A stretch of DNA of 52,469 bases. Origin: Bacteroidia bacterium (GTDB lineage Bacteria > Bacteroidota > Bacteroidia > Bacteroidales > Azobacteroidaceae). Positions within the stretch are counted from its first letter, which is position 1. The number at the start of each line of letters is the position of its first letter. The DNA is taken from NCBI GenBank assembly GCA_025996865.1, contig BNTV01000018.1, forward strand, positions 1 to 52,469, written 5' to 3'. Below the pieces are notes generated by a model. That model saw only the letters and a program-made list of their open reading frames with translations, was not told the origin of the DNA and made no database searches. The translations under genes and the position numbers were made by a program. Of the stretch, positions 26,601 through 35,900 are shown piece after piece.

Positions 26601-26660
26601 CGCCATTGTCGTAAAACTTGCGAACAACAGCAAAAACATCAGATTTAATAGTATTTTCAT
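23625..26660 (-). CDS. SusC/RagA-family TonB-linked outer-membrane transporter
   Basis: A 1011-residue oligosaccharide importer. It has a signal peptide, a CarboxypepD_reg-like domain (about 28-105; IQGLVIDENNEPLIGASVTV), a SusC signature and TonB-box region (IDEVVVIGYGTAKKRDLTGA), a plug (about 130-240; LLRGSRSIYGSNAPLVVVDG) and a barrel ending in FVFGVNITF with terminal aromatic. Length is typical. It forms the SusC/D pair with 21761-23602 and follows the GH43-like gene by 30 bp, so it is probably co-transcribed. Confidence 0.96.
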   Translation of the reverse strand: MKILLNLMFLLLFASFTTMAQQTPKSIQGLVIDENNEPLIGASVTVPGTSAGTATDLDGKFQLNLPEGKTTVQAAYLGYETKTVNVANQTQVTIQLTPQNQDIDEVVVIGYGTAKKRDLTGAVASIKSEDITIAPTGNVMEALQGRVAGMDIMKTSGQVGSDVNILLRGSRSIYGSNAPLVVVDGIISDYAQINPADVESIDILKDGSSTAIYGAAGSNGVILITTKKGKANKATVNFDAYYGFSGKPEFFHGMTGDGWTNYQREAYKYSNGQYPADMSSILTNPGKLAYYNQGNWIDWVEEASGNTATNQKYNLSVTGGTDKTKVFLSLSYDAQTGLLKTESLKKYGMRLNVDQEIFSWAKVGATTTIGHTNTNAGVRNTFTKALSSFPLGEAYDSTGDIIYEFAPNEYTPLGDLIKNQYVNNRKRIFARSNAYLELTPLKGLSYKSILGGSLSNARLGQYWGKEANALRPTYAGTPHAEVTNDYGYSYTWDNILSYNQTFNKDHSVGATLVSSWTYSQSENNKAAGSGQNLDSWTFYRLVAATAPHVESDYSQSQAMGYAVRLNYSYQGKYLLTFSNRWDGVSQFSVGHKWGVFPAGAVAWRISDEAFMKNTQDWLNNLKLRAGYGVMGNPGGLNPYSTQTKAYAYSNAGISIDGKIVPFTQYTETYGNPGLGWEISHNLNVGLDFSLLHNRIDGSIEWFNTQTDGLLFKRTMPITSGITGWGAPLASWENIAETSNRGIEVSINTRNIQTKDFKWNTNLTFTYEKEKIVSLPSGDLIAESLFEGYPIKSMYSYKYAGIWGTDAPAETLAAYGVKPGWVKIETVPQDKTDGSSDNGVHKYSDKDRQILGHNNPDFIVGLNNSFTYKNFDFSLFIMARYGQTIQSGLLGWYNAKTGDSNNQIAGVDYWTETNQGAYYPVPGSGNEQSAFMPALVYRDGSFIKLKNATLGYQIPQAISRKAKMEKLRIYATAYNPFVYTKDKQLRGTDPENNGGDSFPLYKQFVFGVNITF

Positions 26661-26690
26661 GCGTTTAATCTGTTAGAAATTGTACAATAG

Positions 26691-27605
26691 TTATTTATTT
26701 TTAATCTTTTCTATAACCGAGAGGGGAACTTTCAATATCGTTCCATGTTTGTGTCCTTCGGGGATGCTGATTTTATCGCTGATATCGGTAAATGTTTGAA
26801 AATCCTTCGTCGCCACCGCATTGTAGGTTTTATTCCGGTAAGAGTCGAAATATATCAGCCATTCGTCGCCTACTTTGGCGACCGATGGACCTTCGGTAAA
26901 CATTTCCGTAAAGTGTTGGGTAGGATTGCCGTAAGGACCGTCCGGTGCGGAAGCGAATGCCGCGAGAATGTTCCGCTCGGGACGGGTGTTGTCTTTGAAT
27001 ACCAAAACGTAGTCGGAAGGAGCGCGTTTCACAATCTCGGCGTCAATGGAACTAAAGCCCGGATCATAGAATAACTTTGCCGGAGTAAAGTTTATAAAAT
27101 CTTTTGTTTTAATATAATACAAACGATGATTGTTGCGTTCTTCCTCTATTCCTTTTTCAAATTTGAATGGTATGGTTGATGCCCAAACGATGTAAAATTC
27201 TTGCGTTTCGTCTTCATGGAATATTTCCGGCGCCCAAACGTTTACAACCGAGGTGTCGGATTCCAAGACCGAAATATATTTTTGCTCCGACCAGTGAATC
27301 AGGTCTTTAGAAGAGGCATAGCCAAATCCTGAATCTTTATTCCAGCTGCAAGTCCAAACCAGGTGGAATGTCCCGTCGGAACCGCTGGTAATACTTGGAT
27401 CGCGCATCACTTTTTGCCGTCCGACCTCCGGCTTCAGGAAAATGCCGGGAAGGCTGTCCCAATGGTAGCCGTCTTCACTGTACAAAAGGCGTAAACCCGC
27501 GTCGGCAGGCTCATGGAAAGAGGTAAATAGATAGACTTCCTTTTCGTTGTTCCGACAGGAAATCAATGAAAGAATGCACAGAAAAAATAGCACAGTTTGT
27601 CTCAT
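26691..27605 (-). CDS. GH43-like five-bladed propeller glycosidase, lipoprotein
   Basis: A 304-residue lipoprotein (lipobox LSLISC, Cys17). The repeating blade pattern of GH43/62-type proteins is visible: MRDPSITSGSDGTFHLVWT, VVNVWAPEIFHEDETQEFYIVWA, SSIDAEIVK and TEGPSVAKVGDEWLIYFDS. Candidate acidic residues are Asp in RDPS and Glu in WAPE and EGPS. GH43 members of pectin loci are usually arabinofuranosidases or galactosidases. The exact subfamily is not clear and the protein is short. It sits between a pectate lyase and a SusC gene on one strand. Confidence 0.72.
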   Translation of the reverse strand: MRQTVLFFLCILSLISCRNNEKEVYLFTSFHEPADAGLRLLYSEDGYHWDSLPGIFLKPEVGRQKVMRDPSITSGSDGTFHLVWTCSWNKDSGFGYASSKDLIHWSEQKYISVLESDTSVVNVWAPEIFHEDETQEFYIVWASTIPFKFEKGIEEERNNHRLYYIKTKDFINFTPAKLFYDPGFSSIDAEIVKRAPSDYVLVFKDNTRPERNILAAFASAPDGPYGNPTQHFTEMFTEGPSVAKVGDEWLIYFDSYRNKTYNAVATKDFQTFTDISDKISIPEGHKHGTILKVPLSVIEKIKNK

Positions 27606-27617
27606 GATAAATACTAT

Positions 27618-30410
27618 TTATAGTGTTTTTATAATTTTGAAATTTTGTTCCCCTTTGGCAGTGGTTACCCGGATGAAATAGATTCCCGGTGTTAGAGACG
27701 ACATATTTATTCGGGTGTCGGCTGCCGAAAGGCTTATCGGCTGTTGAAACAGTATCCTGCCTGAAGGGTCGAAACATGAAACCTGAGCAGGTTCTGTAGA
27801 TGTACCGGAAACAGCAGAAAGGAATAAGACTTCTTTCCCCGAATAACGGTATTTTACTTCAAACTTTTGCGCATCCGGAGGATTGACGGCGGTCTGTCCT
27901 GAAAAATACAGATGGACGGTACGGCTCAAACTGCTCCCTTCGCTATCGGTAACAGTAAATGTGAATGAACCAAGTTTTGAAGTTCCATCGGTAGCCGGCA
28001 CGATAACTGCCGTATATCCATCTTCAAGGTTTGCGGAACAATTTTTTGCCTCGTTTATTTGGAATACCGGATTTGCGGTGAAACCGGCAGCCAGATTTTT
28101 CAAATTGAATTTATCGCCGGCAGCGATGAAATGGTGCGGATTAGCCATCCAATCGAGGAAATCGTCGAGATGGGTGAAACCATCCTTATCAGGGTCGGCG
28201 TTTGTGTCCGAGAAATCGTCGGCAGGGGAATGGGGATTCGTTTTGGATACTTCAATTTCCCACCAATCTGGCAAACCGTCGTTATCCGAATCGTAATCGG
28301 AAGGTCGTACCTCATTGCCGTAATCTTCCCATCCGCCGACATCATTCTGGTGGTCAATCACTCCGTAGGTTCCATTCGGCGCATTGTAACTGCCCCGGAA
28401 TGTCCAGCTGCCTTCGAGTGTTTCCTGCACAATCCGGATATCGTGATTGTCAAATACCGGCTGTGTAGCCCCCACATCCGACAATACGTGCTTGTAGGCT
28501 TCTTTCGCCGTATGAACGGTTGCATACGAAGGGAAGAAAGGATTATCCACCCATAATTGCCAGTCGAATATTTGTCCGCCGCTCAGCGAATAAGTACGGC
28601 CACAGGCATCATCGGTTCCATCACAGCTGATGGTTCCATCTGCCCTTTGCAGTATATTTCCTTTTACATAATAGCTTTGAGTCCCCTTGCCTACGCCTTC
28701 AAGCTGGGCGGTTATCATCCGGAAAAGGGTAGTTGCAGCCCCTGCCTTATAATAATTATTGACAAAATTTCCCTCGTGAACGCCGCCGTCCGTTGTCCGG
28801 GAGCCCCAGTTGTAAATGACATTATTGAAGACGTCTAATTTACCTTTGTAATAGCCGTTCCCGTCCAATCCTCCGGCGAAACTCCAGTTGCGGCCATAGC
28901 TGTGCGCCAGCAAATTATGATGATAGCTGCCGATATCGCCGCCGATACTTCCGGCATAACCGTGGGCAGTTCCGGGTCCGTAGTTCTTATGTCCTGCGCG
29001 GTTCAGCGGCTCGGAAATAAGGCAACGCTGGAACGTGATGTTTTTTGCATCGCGCGAGCTGGTGGCTTCATCTTTCGACCAACTGATGGAAGCATGATCG
29101 ATAATACAATGGTTGGAACCACTTTGTCCCATACCGTCGGTGGTGTCGTCCGTACCTACACGCAGGCGCAGGTGCCGGAAGATAACATCGTTCACTCCGC
29201 CTATACCAAAGGCGTGACCGCTTACGCAAATTCCTTTCCCGGGAGCGGTTTGTCCGGCAATGGTGATGTAGGGCTTATTTACCGATAAGCGACTGTTTAA
29301 TAGAATCCGACCGGATACGTCGAATAAGATCGTACGGGGAATTCCTTCGTAGGCCGGATTTTCTACCGCATCCCGTAAACTTCCGGGACCGCTATCGTTG
29401 AGATTGGTTACTTTAATGACAATGCCGCCGCGTCCGCCACGGGCAAAGCGTCCGTAACCTTCCGCTCCGTAAAAAGCCAGTTGTCTCGGACGGAAATACC
29501 ATACGTTGCCTTTGGTTACCGTTCCGTTGCCATCCACTTCGTCGATGCGCCAATAGTAAGTCTCCATGCTATATAACCCGCTTACGGCAAAGTCGGCCTC
29601 CGTTTGGTTCCCTTTGTACTCAGGACTTGTTTTTCCGGCAGCTTCCAAATTTTGCAGGCTGTTTCCGAAATATACATCGTGCGAAACGGCTCCGGAAGCA
29701 GGCGTCCATTGCAGGGTAAATGCGCCGTTATCGGCGTCCGCATGTTCATCCCTATCGGCCGGAACGGGAGCAGTCGCTTGCTCGTCGGCATTACTTGTTC
29801 CGATTTCAAAGCCGTTGATAATAACGGTTTTATTGGATGCGCCCGACTGGGTTACGATTTTAAATTCAAAAACAGCATCTTCATCGCCGGTTATGGTAAA
29901 ATCGGTATAGAACTTAGCGGATAAGGCATTACTTTCTACCCGAACAGTCGGCGCTAAAGCGGCTTTTTGCAATTGTCCGTTGAAATAAATATCCATTGGC
30001 GCAAAAGTGTTCGTGGCCGGATTATCCACATGGTTATGGTAAGTCAGGATGGTGTGTTTACCTTGAGGCAAGCCGGATATTTTCAATTCAACGGATACAT
30101 TTTCACTTTCTGCGGGAATATCGCTGACCACTACGCCGTCATTGACCAATTGGGCGGTAGTGATTCCGGCTTTATACCAGTTCGATCTCAGCGTGCCGTC
30201 GCCTTTGGATGTCAAGGTAATTGTCAAGTCATCCAATGACAATACATCGCTGATTCCATTTTGTATGATCCAGGAAGTATAACCCGGCTCATTGGTTTCA
30301 GTGGTAGATCTTCCACTCATATTCAAGTCCACCTTGACAGGTTGGATAGCATACAACGGCATAACCATGATAATCATGGTTAACCCAATGATTTGTCGTA
30401 AGTTTTTCAT
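27618..30410 (-). CDS. Multidomain PL1 pectate lyase with T9SS sorting domain
   Basis: A secreted lyase of about 930 residues. In order: signal peptide (MKNLRQIIGLTMIIMVMPLYA), a galactose-binding-like beta-sandwich (about 22-195), an FN3-like module (about 200-300; YYWRIDEVDGNGTVTKG), a PL1 beta-helix (about 305-640; GAEGYGRFARGGRGG, ITIAGQTAPGKGI, IDHASISWSKDEA), a calcium motif (DSDNDGLPDWWE), an Ig-like module (FTVTDSEGSSLSRTVHLYF), and a T9SS type A domain (FDPSGRILFQQPISLSAAD, TPGIYFIRVTTAKGEQNFKI). The last would send it through the type IX system to the cell surface. ATG 30410 is chosen over 30461 because a standard signal peptide starts there. Confidence 0.9.
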   Translation of the reverse strand: MKNLRQIIGLTMIIMVMPLYAIQPVKVDLNMSGRSTTETNEPGYTSWIIQNGISDVLSLDDLTITLTSKGDGTLRSNWYKAGITTAQLVNDGVVVSDIPAESENVSVELKISGLPQGKHTILTYHNHVDNPATNTFAPMDIYFNGQLQKAALAPTVRVESNALSAKFYTDFTITGDEDAVFEFKIVTQSGASNKTVIINGFEIGTSNADEQATAPVPADRDEHADADNGAFTLQWTPASGAVSHDVYFGNSLQNLEAAGKTSPEYKGNQTEADFAVSGLYSMETYYWRIDEVDGNGTVTKGNVWYFRPRQLAFYGAEGYGRFARGGRGGIVIKVTNLNDSGPGSLRDAVENPAYEGIPRTILFDVSGRILLNSRLSVNKPYITIAGQTAPGKGICVSGHAFGIGGVNDVIFRHLRLRVGTDDTTDGMGQSGSNHCIIDHASISWSKDEATSSRDAKNITFQRCLISEPLNRAGHKNYGPGTAHGYAGSIGGDIGSYHHNLLAHSYGRNWSFAGGLDGNGYYKGKLDVFNNVIYNWGSRTTDGGVHEGNFVNNYYKAGAATTLFRMITAQLEGVGKGTQSYYVKGNILQRADGTISCDGTDDACGRTYSLSGGQIFDWQLWVDNPFFPSYATVHTAKEAYKHVLSDVGATQPVFDNHDIRIVQETLEGSWTFRGSYNAPNGTYGVIDHQNDVGGWEDYGNEVRPSDYDSDNDGLPDWWEIEVSKTNPHSPADDFSDTNADPDKDGFTHLDDFLDWMANPHHFIAAGDKFNLKNLAAGFTANPVFQINEAKNCSANLEDGYTAVIVPATDGTSKLGSFTFTVTDSEGSSLSRTVHLYFSGQTAVNPPDAQKFEVKYRYSGKEVLFLSAVSGTSTEPAQVSCFDPSGRILFQQPISLSAADTRINMSSLTPGIYFIRVTTAKGEQNFKIIKTL

Positions 30411-30467
30411 GTGTGTATAAATTAAGTTTTTTATGTGTATATAAGCGCAGTTCATATTCATTGGATA

Positions 30468-32990
30468 TTAAAATGAAGTTAAAATTTTTGCCGGAGCAAA
30501 GAACAAGCCGATCTTGCGTGTCATGCTGCTTCCTTCGCTGTCCGTAACGGTGAACGTGATTGAGCTTAATTGGTTGCCGGCTACAGCGGGTGAAATTTTT
30601 GCTACGCCTTTCGTATCCAATTTTACGGAACAATTTTCGGTGGCATCTATTTTGTATTTCGGACTTGCCGTATATCCTTTGGTCAAGACTTTCAGATCCA
30701 AGTTGAATGAATTATTCTTGCCGGATACTTTGGAGATATAATGCGGATTTGCCATCCAATCAAGAAAATCATCCAAACAGGTAAATCCGTTTTTGTCGGG
30801 GTCGGCATTGGAATCCGAAAAATCACCCTGCGGAGAATCGGGATTCGTATGAGAAACCGCTGTTTCCCACCAGTCGGGTAAACCGTCGTTGTCCGAATCA
30901 TAGTTGGCAGGTCTCGTTTCATTTCCGTAATCTTCCCATCCGCCTGCATCGTCGGGATGGTCTATCACTCCGCGACTTCCATTCGGGGCATCATAACTTC
31001 CACGATACGTCCAACTTCCGTCCAAAGTTTCTTTTACAATCCGTATATCGTGGTCATCGAACAGCGGTTGATTGGCTCCCACGTCCGACAATACTTGCTT
31101 GTAGGCGTCTTTTGCGGTATGAATCGTTGCGTAAGACGGAAAAAACGGTTTGTCCGACCATGGATCGGGGTTATTTTCGTCGGAACGACAACCGTTTCTC
31201 GGGTTACTCAGGTCTTCAAAATAGCCTTCTACAATATTTCCGGAGCAGTAATATTTCTGTGTTCCCGGGAAGCCATCCCATTGTGCATTTAACGCATATT
31301 TTTGAATGGTTTCAACGCCCGGTTTGTAATAGTTCGCTACAAAATTCACTTCGTGAGCGCCGCCGTCGGTTGTGCGGTTTCCCCAATTGTATATTACGTT
31401 ATTGAAAATATCTATTTTTCCTTTATAGAATCCGCTTGCATCCAATCCTCCGGCTAAACTCCAGTTTCGTCCATAGCTATGCGCCAATAGATTATGGTGA
31501 TAGCTTCCGATTTCGCCGCCGATACTTCCGGCAAAACCATGGGTACTGCCCATCTTATAGTTTTTATGTCCGGCTCTGTTTAGCGGTTCGGAAATCAATG
31601 TCCGCTGAAAGGTGATATTTTTTCCATTGCGCGAACTGGTTGCTTCATCTTTCGACCAACTGATGGAAGCATGGTCGATGATGCAATGATCCGCGCCGCT
31701 TTGTCCCATTCCGTCGGTGGTTGCTTCCGAGCCTACGCGCAGTCTCAGGTGACGGAAAATCACATCATGACTTCCGCCTACTCCGAAAGGTTGGCCGCTC
31801 AGGCAAATTCCTTTTCCGGGAGCGGTTTGTCCGGCAATCGTAATGTAGGGTTTGTTCACCGAAAGTCTGCCTATCAGAGCGATTCTGCCCGAAACATCAA
31901 AGATGATTGTTCGGGGAATTCCCTCATAAGCTGGATTTTCCAAGGCGTCTCGCAAACTGCCGGGTCCTTTGTCGTTCAAGTTGGTTACTTTAACGACGAT
32001 ACCACCGCGTCCGCCTCTCGCAAACCGGCCGTAGCCTTCCGCTCCGTTAAATGCCAATTGGCGAGGACGAAAATACCATGTATTCCCTTTGGTTACTTCT
32101 CCCTTGGCATCCACTTCGTCCACTCGCCAATAATAGGTATCCATACTGTACAAGTCTTTTGCCTCGAAGTCGGTTCCGGTTTGACTTCCTTTAAATTCAG
32201 GGCTGTTTTTGCCGGCGTTTTCCACAGAGCGAAAATCTTTTCCGAAGTAAACTTGATGAGAAACCGCATTTTTTGCGGGCGTCCAGCTCAACTTCAATGT
32301 TTTGTTGTCGGCATCCGCATGTTCGTCTCCATCTAAAGGGGTAGGAAGGATTGCTTGTTTATCCGGATCATTCGTGTCTAATTCGAATGCATTTATAATC
32401 AAGGACTTTATGTTCGCATAACTTCCTGCAACGGATTTGAACTCAAAAATTATATCTTCGGTTCCTGTAACATTAAACTTTTGGTAGTATTTAGCCGCTT
32501 CTGTATTTTCCTTTACCTGAGTGGTCAATTGGAGGTTGGTAACCACCGGTTTCCTGTTGAAATAAATGTCCATCGGCGCGAATGTATTTTTTTTCGGGTC
32601 GTCCAAACGGTTATGATAAGTCAGGATGGAATGTTCGCCTTTGTTTAATCCCTGAATTTTCAGTTCGATGGCATTTTCACCGCTTTCCGGAATCTTTTCC
32701 GTTAAAACACCGTCGCTAACCAATTTAGCAGTAGCATTTCCTGCCTTATGCCAATTGGTTATCAGGCTTCCGTTTTTTGCCGTCAGAATAATTTTGATTC
32801 CGTCTTTCAATTGAAGCGTGTCACTGATTCCCGCTTTGACCACCCATGACAGGTAACCCAATTCATTCGTCTCATTCAGGCTTCGTCCCGAATAGTTCAG
32901 ATCCACCTTCACCGGTTGAAAAGCGCTGATAACCGGCACAAAAATCGCCCACAATAAGGCGGTCAAAAACATTTTTTTTAATTTAGACAT
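30468..32990 (-). CDS. Multidomain PL1 pectate lyase, paralogue without sorting domain
   Basis: An 840-residue paralogue of the adjacent lyase with the same order: signal peptide, galactose-binding-like sandwich (QPVKVDLNYSGRSLNETNE), FN3-like module (YYWRVDEVDAKGEVTKG), PL1 beta-helix (GAEGYGRFARGGRGG, ITIAGQTAPGKGI), calcium motif (DSDNDGLPDWWE) and Ig-like module. It stops right after that module (TFTVTDSEGSSMTRKIGLFF then APAKILTSF) and so lacks the roughly 85-residue T9SS domain of its neighbour. The two genes are separated by about 57 bp and probably arose by tandem duplication. Without a sorting domain it should remain periplasmic. Confidence 0.9.
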   Translation of the reverse strand: MSKLKKMFLTALLWAIFVPVISAFQPVKVDLNYSGRSLNETNELGYLSWVVKAGISDTLQLKDGIKIILTAKNGSLITNWHKAGNATAKLVSDGVLTEKIPESGENAIELKIQGLNKGEHSILTYHNRLDDPKKNTFAPMDIYFNRKPVVTNLQLTTQVKENTEAAKYYQKFNVTGTEDIIFEFKSVAGSYANIKSLIINAFELDTNDPDKQAILPTPLDGDEHADADNKTLKLSWTPAKNAVSHQVYFGKDFRSVENAGKNSPEFKGSQTGTDFEAKDLYSMDTYYWRVDEVDAKGEVTKGNTWYFRPRQLAFNGAEGYGRFARGGRGGIVVKVTNLNDKGPGSLRDALENPAYEGIPRTIIFDVSGRIALIGRLSVNKPYITIAGQTAPGKGICLSGQPFGVGGSHDVIFRHLRLRVGSEATTDGMGQSGADHCIIDHASISWSKDEATSSRNGKNITFQRTLISEPLNRAGHKNYKMGSTHGFAGSIGGEIGSYHHNLLAHSYGRNWSLAGGLDASGFYKGKIDIFNNVIYNWGNRTTDGGAHEVNFVANYYKPGVETIQKYALNAQWDGFPGTQKYYCSGNIVEGYFEDLSNPRNGCRSDENNPDPWSDKPFFPSYATIHTAKDAYKQVLSDVGANQPLFDDHDIRIVKETLDGSWTYRGSYDAPNGSRGVIDHPDDAGGWEDYGNETRPANYDSDNDGLPDWWETAVSHTNPDSPQGDFSDSNADPDKNGFTCLDDFLDWMANPHYISKVSGKNNSFNLDLKVLTKGYTASPKYKIDATENCSVKLDTKGVAKISPAVAGNQLSSITFTVTDSEGSSMTRKIGLFFAPAKILTSF

Positions 32991-32993
32991 ATT

Positions 32994-35900
32994 TTAATTT
33001 TTTGTAGCCCAAGCAACGGCTGCGCGTCCATTGGGTTTGTTTTTCGATATTTTTCCTGTTGCAGGATCCATCCACGATAATTTGTATTTTCCGGGGAAAG
33101 CCTTCCAATCAATCTCTTGATTCGTGGTATAGACGATGTATCCTTTGTCGCCGCCCAAGACATATTGTCCCGGAGCGTTGAGTTCGGGTATTGCTTTCAT
33201 TTTGGAAGCGGCTTCGAGGAATTTTTCATCTCCGATTGGAGGCAAGGAAGCCAAAGATCCGCCTGCAATGAATGTTGCCCAAGCAAATTGGGGATAGCCA
33301 TCGGAATAATACGTTACTGCTTTATCCGGATATTTGGCGCGATATTCGCTTACCGCGCGGTAAACCGCTTCAAAAGAGGTTCGTCCGGGAGCTGTCAGAC
33401 GGGCGTGTTGACGAGGCGCCAGATTAAGTCCGCCTTTCGGTTCGTAAGTCGTTCCGTTCTCGCGGTAAAGCCAATAGCGTATATCAATGATATCTATTGT
33501 TTTTGAGCGGACGGGATCTGCTAAAATTGCGTCCTGCACATCTTTTGTTGCGCTCAAAGCAATCAACGGATGTTCGCCGGTTTCTTTTTCCCATTCGGCG
33601 ATGACGTCCAACCAAAACTCCACAAAATGAAGCGGGCCGGTATATTCTTCACTAATCAAATGGATTACAGAGCTTGTTCCTTTGAAATTACTCATACATT
33701 GCCGGATGAAAGCGCGGTGTAATTCCCGCCTTACCGGATGATTGACGTCGTAAAACTGTTCGGCGAGGAAGATGCGTTTATCGCCTGCATACGGAGCCGG
33801 TTCGGGAAATCCGGTATTGTTGATGTTGTTTTCGGGACGCCAAGGGCTATCCGTCCAATGCGCTCCGGCTTCGATGATGTTGTGTTGAAAATAATTCTGG
33901 TGTAACAAGACCAAACCGTTGTTATCGGCTATTCGGGCGAATTGCTTCAAGCGCCGCCAGTACCAGTCGTTATATTTCGTCAGGTCGTATTTGCTAAGTC
34001 CGTCATAAGCCGTTCCTTCTCCGCTTCGGGCGAAAGCCTGTTCGTAAAAAGGCGGTTTTACATTACCGTCCATGCGGCGGATGCGTTCGTGATCATCGCG
34101 GCGGCGGTCGTACCAAAGTCCGTAGTTGTGATCAATGGCGAGCGTATTCGTTTTTTTCATCCATCTTGCCACCGAATCAATATCGTCGGTAAGTCCGGTA
34201 CCTGTTCGTCCGGGAACGAAACGGGTGAGATGCGGGGTGGCGGTATTTTTCAGGTAAGACGGCAGAACAGAGCCGTTCCACCAAGTAATGTTATGTTTCC
34301 TTCCTGTTTGGACTTTATTTTTTCGGACGATCCATCCGTTATGCACCCCTAAATCCCCTAAAGGGGACTTTGGAGTCTGCGTTCTTGCTAATTCAGCAAA
34401 AGCCCCCTTCAGGGGGTTGGGGGTTGGTTGGGGGGTATATTTCAATTCTTTTGCTCCGTCCGTATCGGTCGAAACAGGATGTTCGGCGATAACTTTTTCT
34501 ATCCATTCAGGCAGTGTGACCGGAGCTTGAACCGCTTCTTTCGTTAGTCTTTGAGCCTGTTCAATGCTGGGTGAAGTGCTTGCTTCCGAACCGACAGGTA
34601 CTAAGTCGGAACGGTCAATATAATCATTTCCCAACCGTTTTTCCAATTGTGAATAAAACAAACTTCTGGGTTTGATATGACTGTTACTGCTCTCCCAGTA
34701 TCCGTTGCCGGAAAATTCCGACCATGAACCGAAAGACCAGTTCATTGCCGTAGGCGGTGCAAAACAATCCATTCTTGAAGGAGAGCATTGCCAAAAAACG
34801 CTGTTTGCCGCATTCCATCCTCCGCCCTGTGTATCGCGGCTGGGATTGGCATAGCGCAAAGCATTGCCTTCGATGTTCACAATATCAAACAGAACGCCGG
34901 AAGCCCAACTGCTTACGGGTCCGCTGAAACTATAAGGCAAGTAAGCGGTACATTGAACAAAGGCATTCGGTCCGGGAGCGCAAAAGCCTAAAGCAAAATC
35001 GTGGTATCCGTATTCCGAATACAGGCGTTGGAACAGGCATTGTTGACCCATCGTGAAAAAAGTAGTCCGGCGTTGTCCGCCGATCTCCGAAACAGGCTCC
35101 AATGATTGGCAATTTTCGACGGTGATACGGTTTGCCGTTTCCAAAATAAACACAGATGAACCGGCAAAATGTTTGAAAGTCATGTTTCTAACCCACAAGT
35201 CGGAAGCGTTAGCGATAGTAATTGCCATCCATGAATGCGCTTCGTCTTTTTTATTGGCGGTATCATATTCGGAAATACAAGTCAGGTTTTCAACACCTGT
35301 GTTTGAAATCCTGCCGTTCCAAGCATACGGAATCACGGTTCCGCCACCGAATTTTTTATCCAATGCGGTGGTAATGGGCGCGTCAAAACCGATGCGGTCA
35401 CCTTCGATTGAGGTAACGGTGCGATCCCAATAGATATTATGTTCTCCGGGTTTCCATCCGAGCGTCGTTAATCCGCCGCCGAACTCTCCACTTCCCAAAG
35501 CGCGAATCCATTCGCGTGTAGAAGGGCGCAAGACGGTTATTTTATCTCCGGTTTTCAGGTTGTGTTTTCCGGAAACCCTTAATTCCATCGCTCCGACCGG
35601 AACATATTCATCTGCCACGGTCAATGTATCGGTGACGGGTTTTCGATCGTTGACGCCTTCAATACAAATCAAGGTACGGCGGTCTTTGCCGGTGGCTATC
35701 AGGCGAGTCCCGCCTTTTCCCTGTCCGCTTCCCCTTAATACAATTCCGGAAACGTTTATCCGGATGTTTCCCGATACTCTGTAATCACCGGACTGCAAGA
35801 ACACAGCTCCACGGAAACCGTCTTTATCCAAAGGCAATTTAGCCACTTCATCAATAGCTTCCTGAATCGCTGCCGAGGCATCGCCGTCAATTACCGGAAC

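Noticed and set aside
31671..32336. A 221-codon plus-strand open frame
   Set aside because: Antisense to a pectate lyase; a similar shadow occurs opposite other paralogous lyases, showing it follows their coding sequence.
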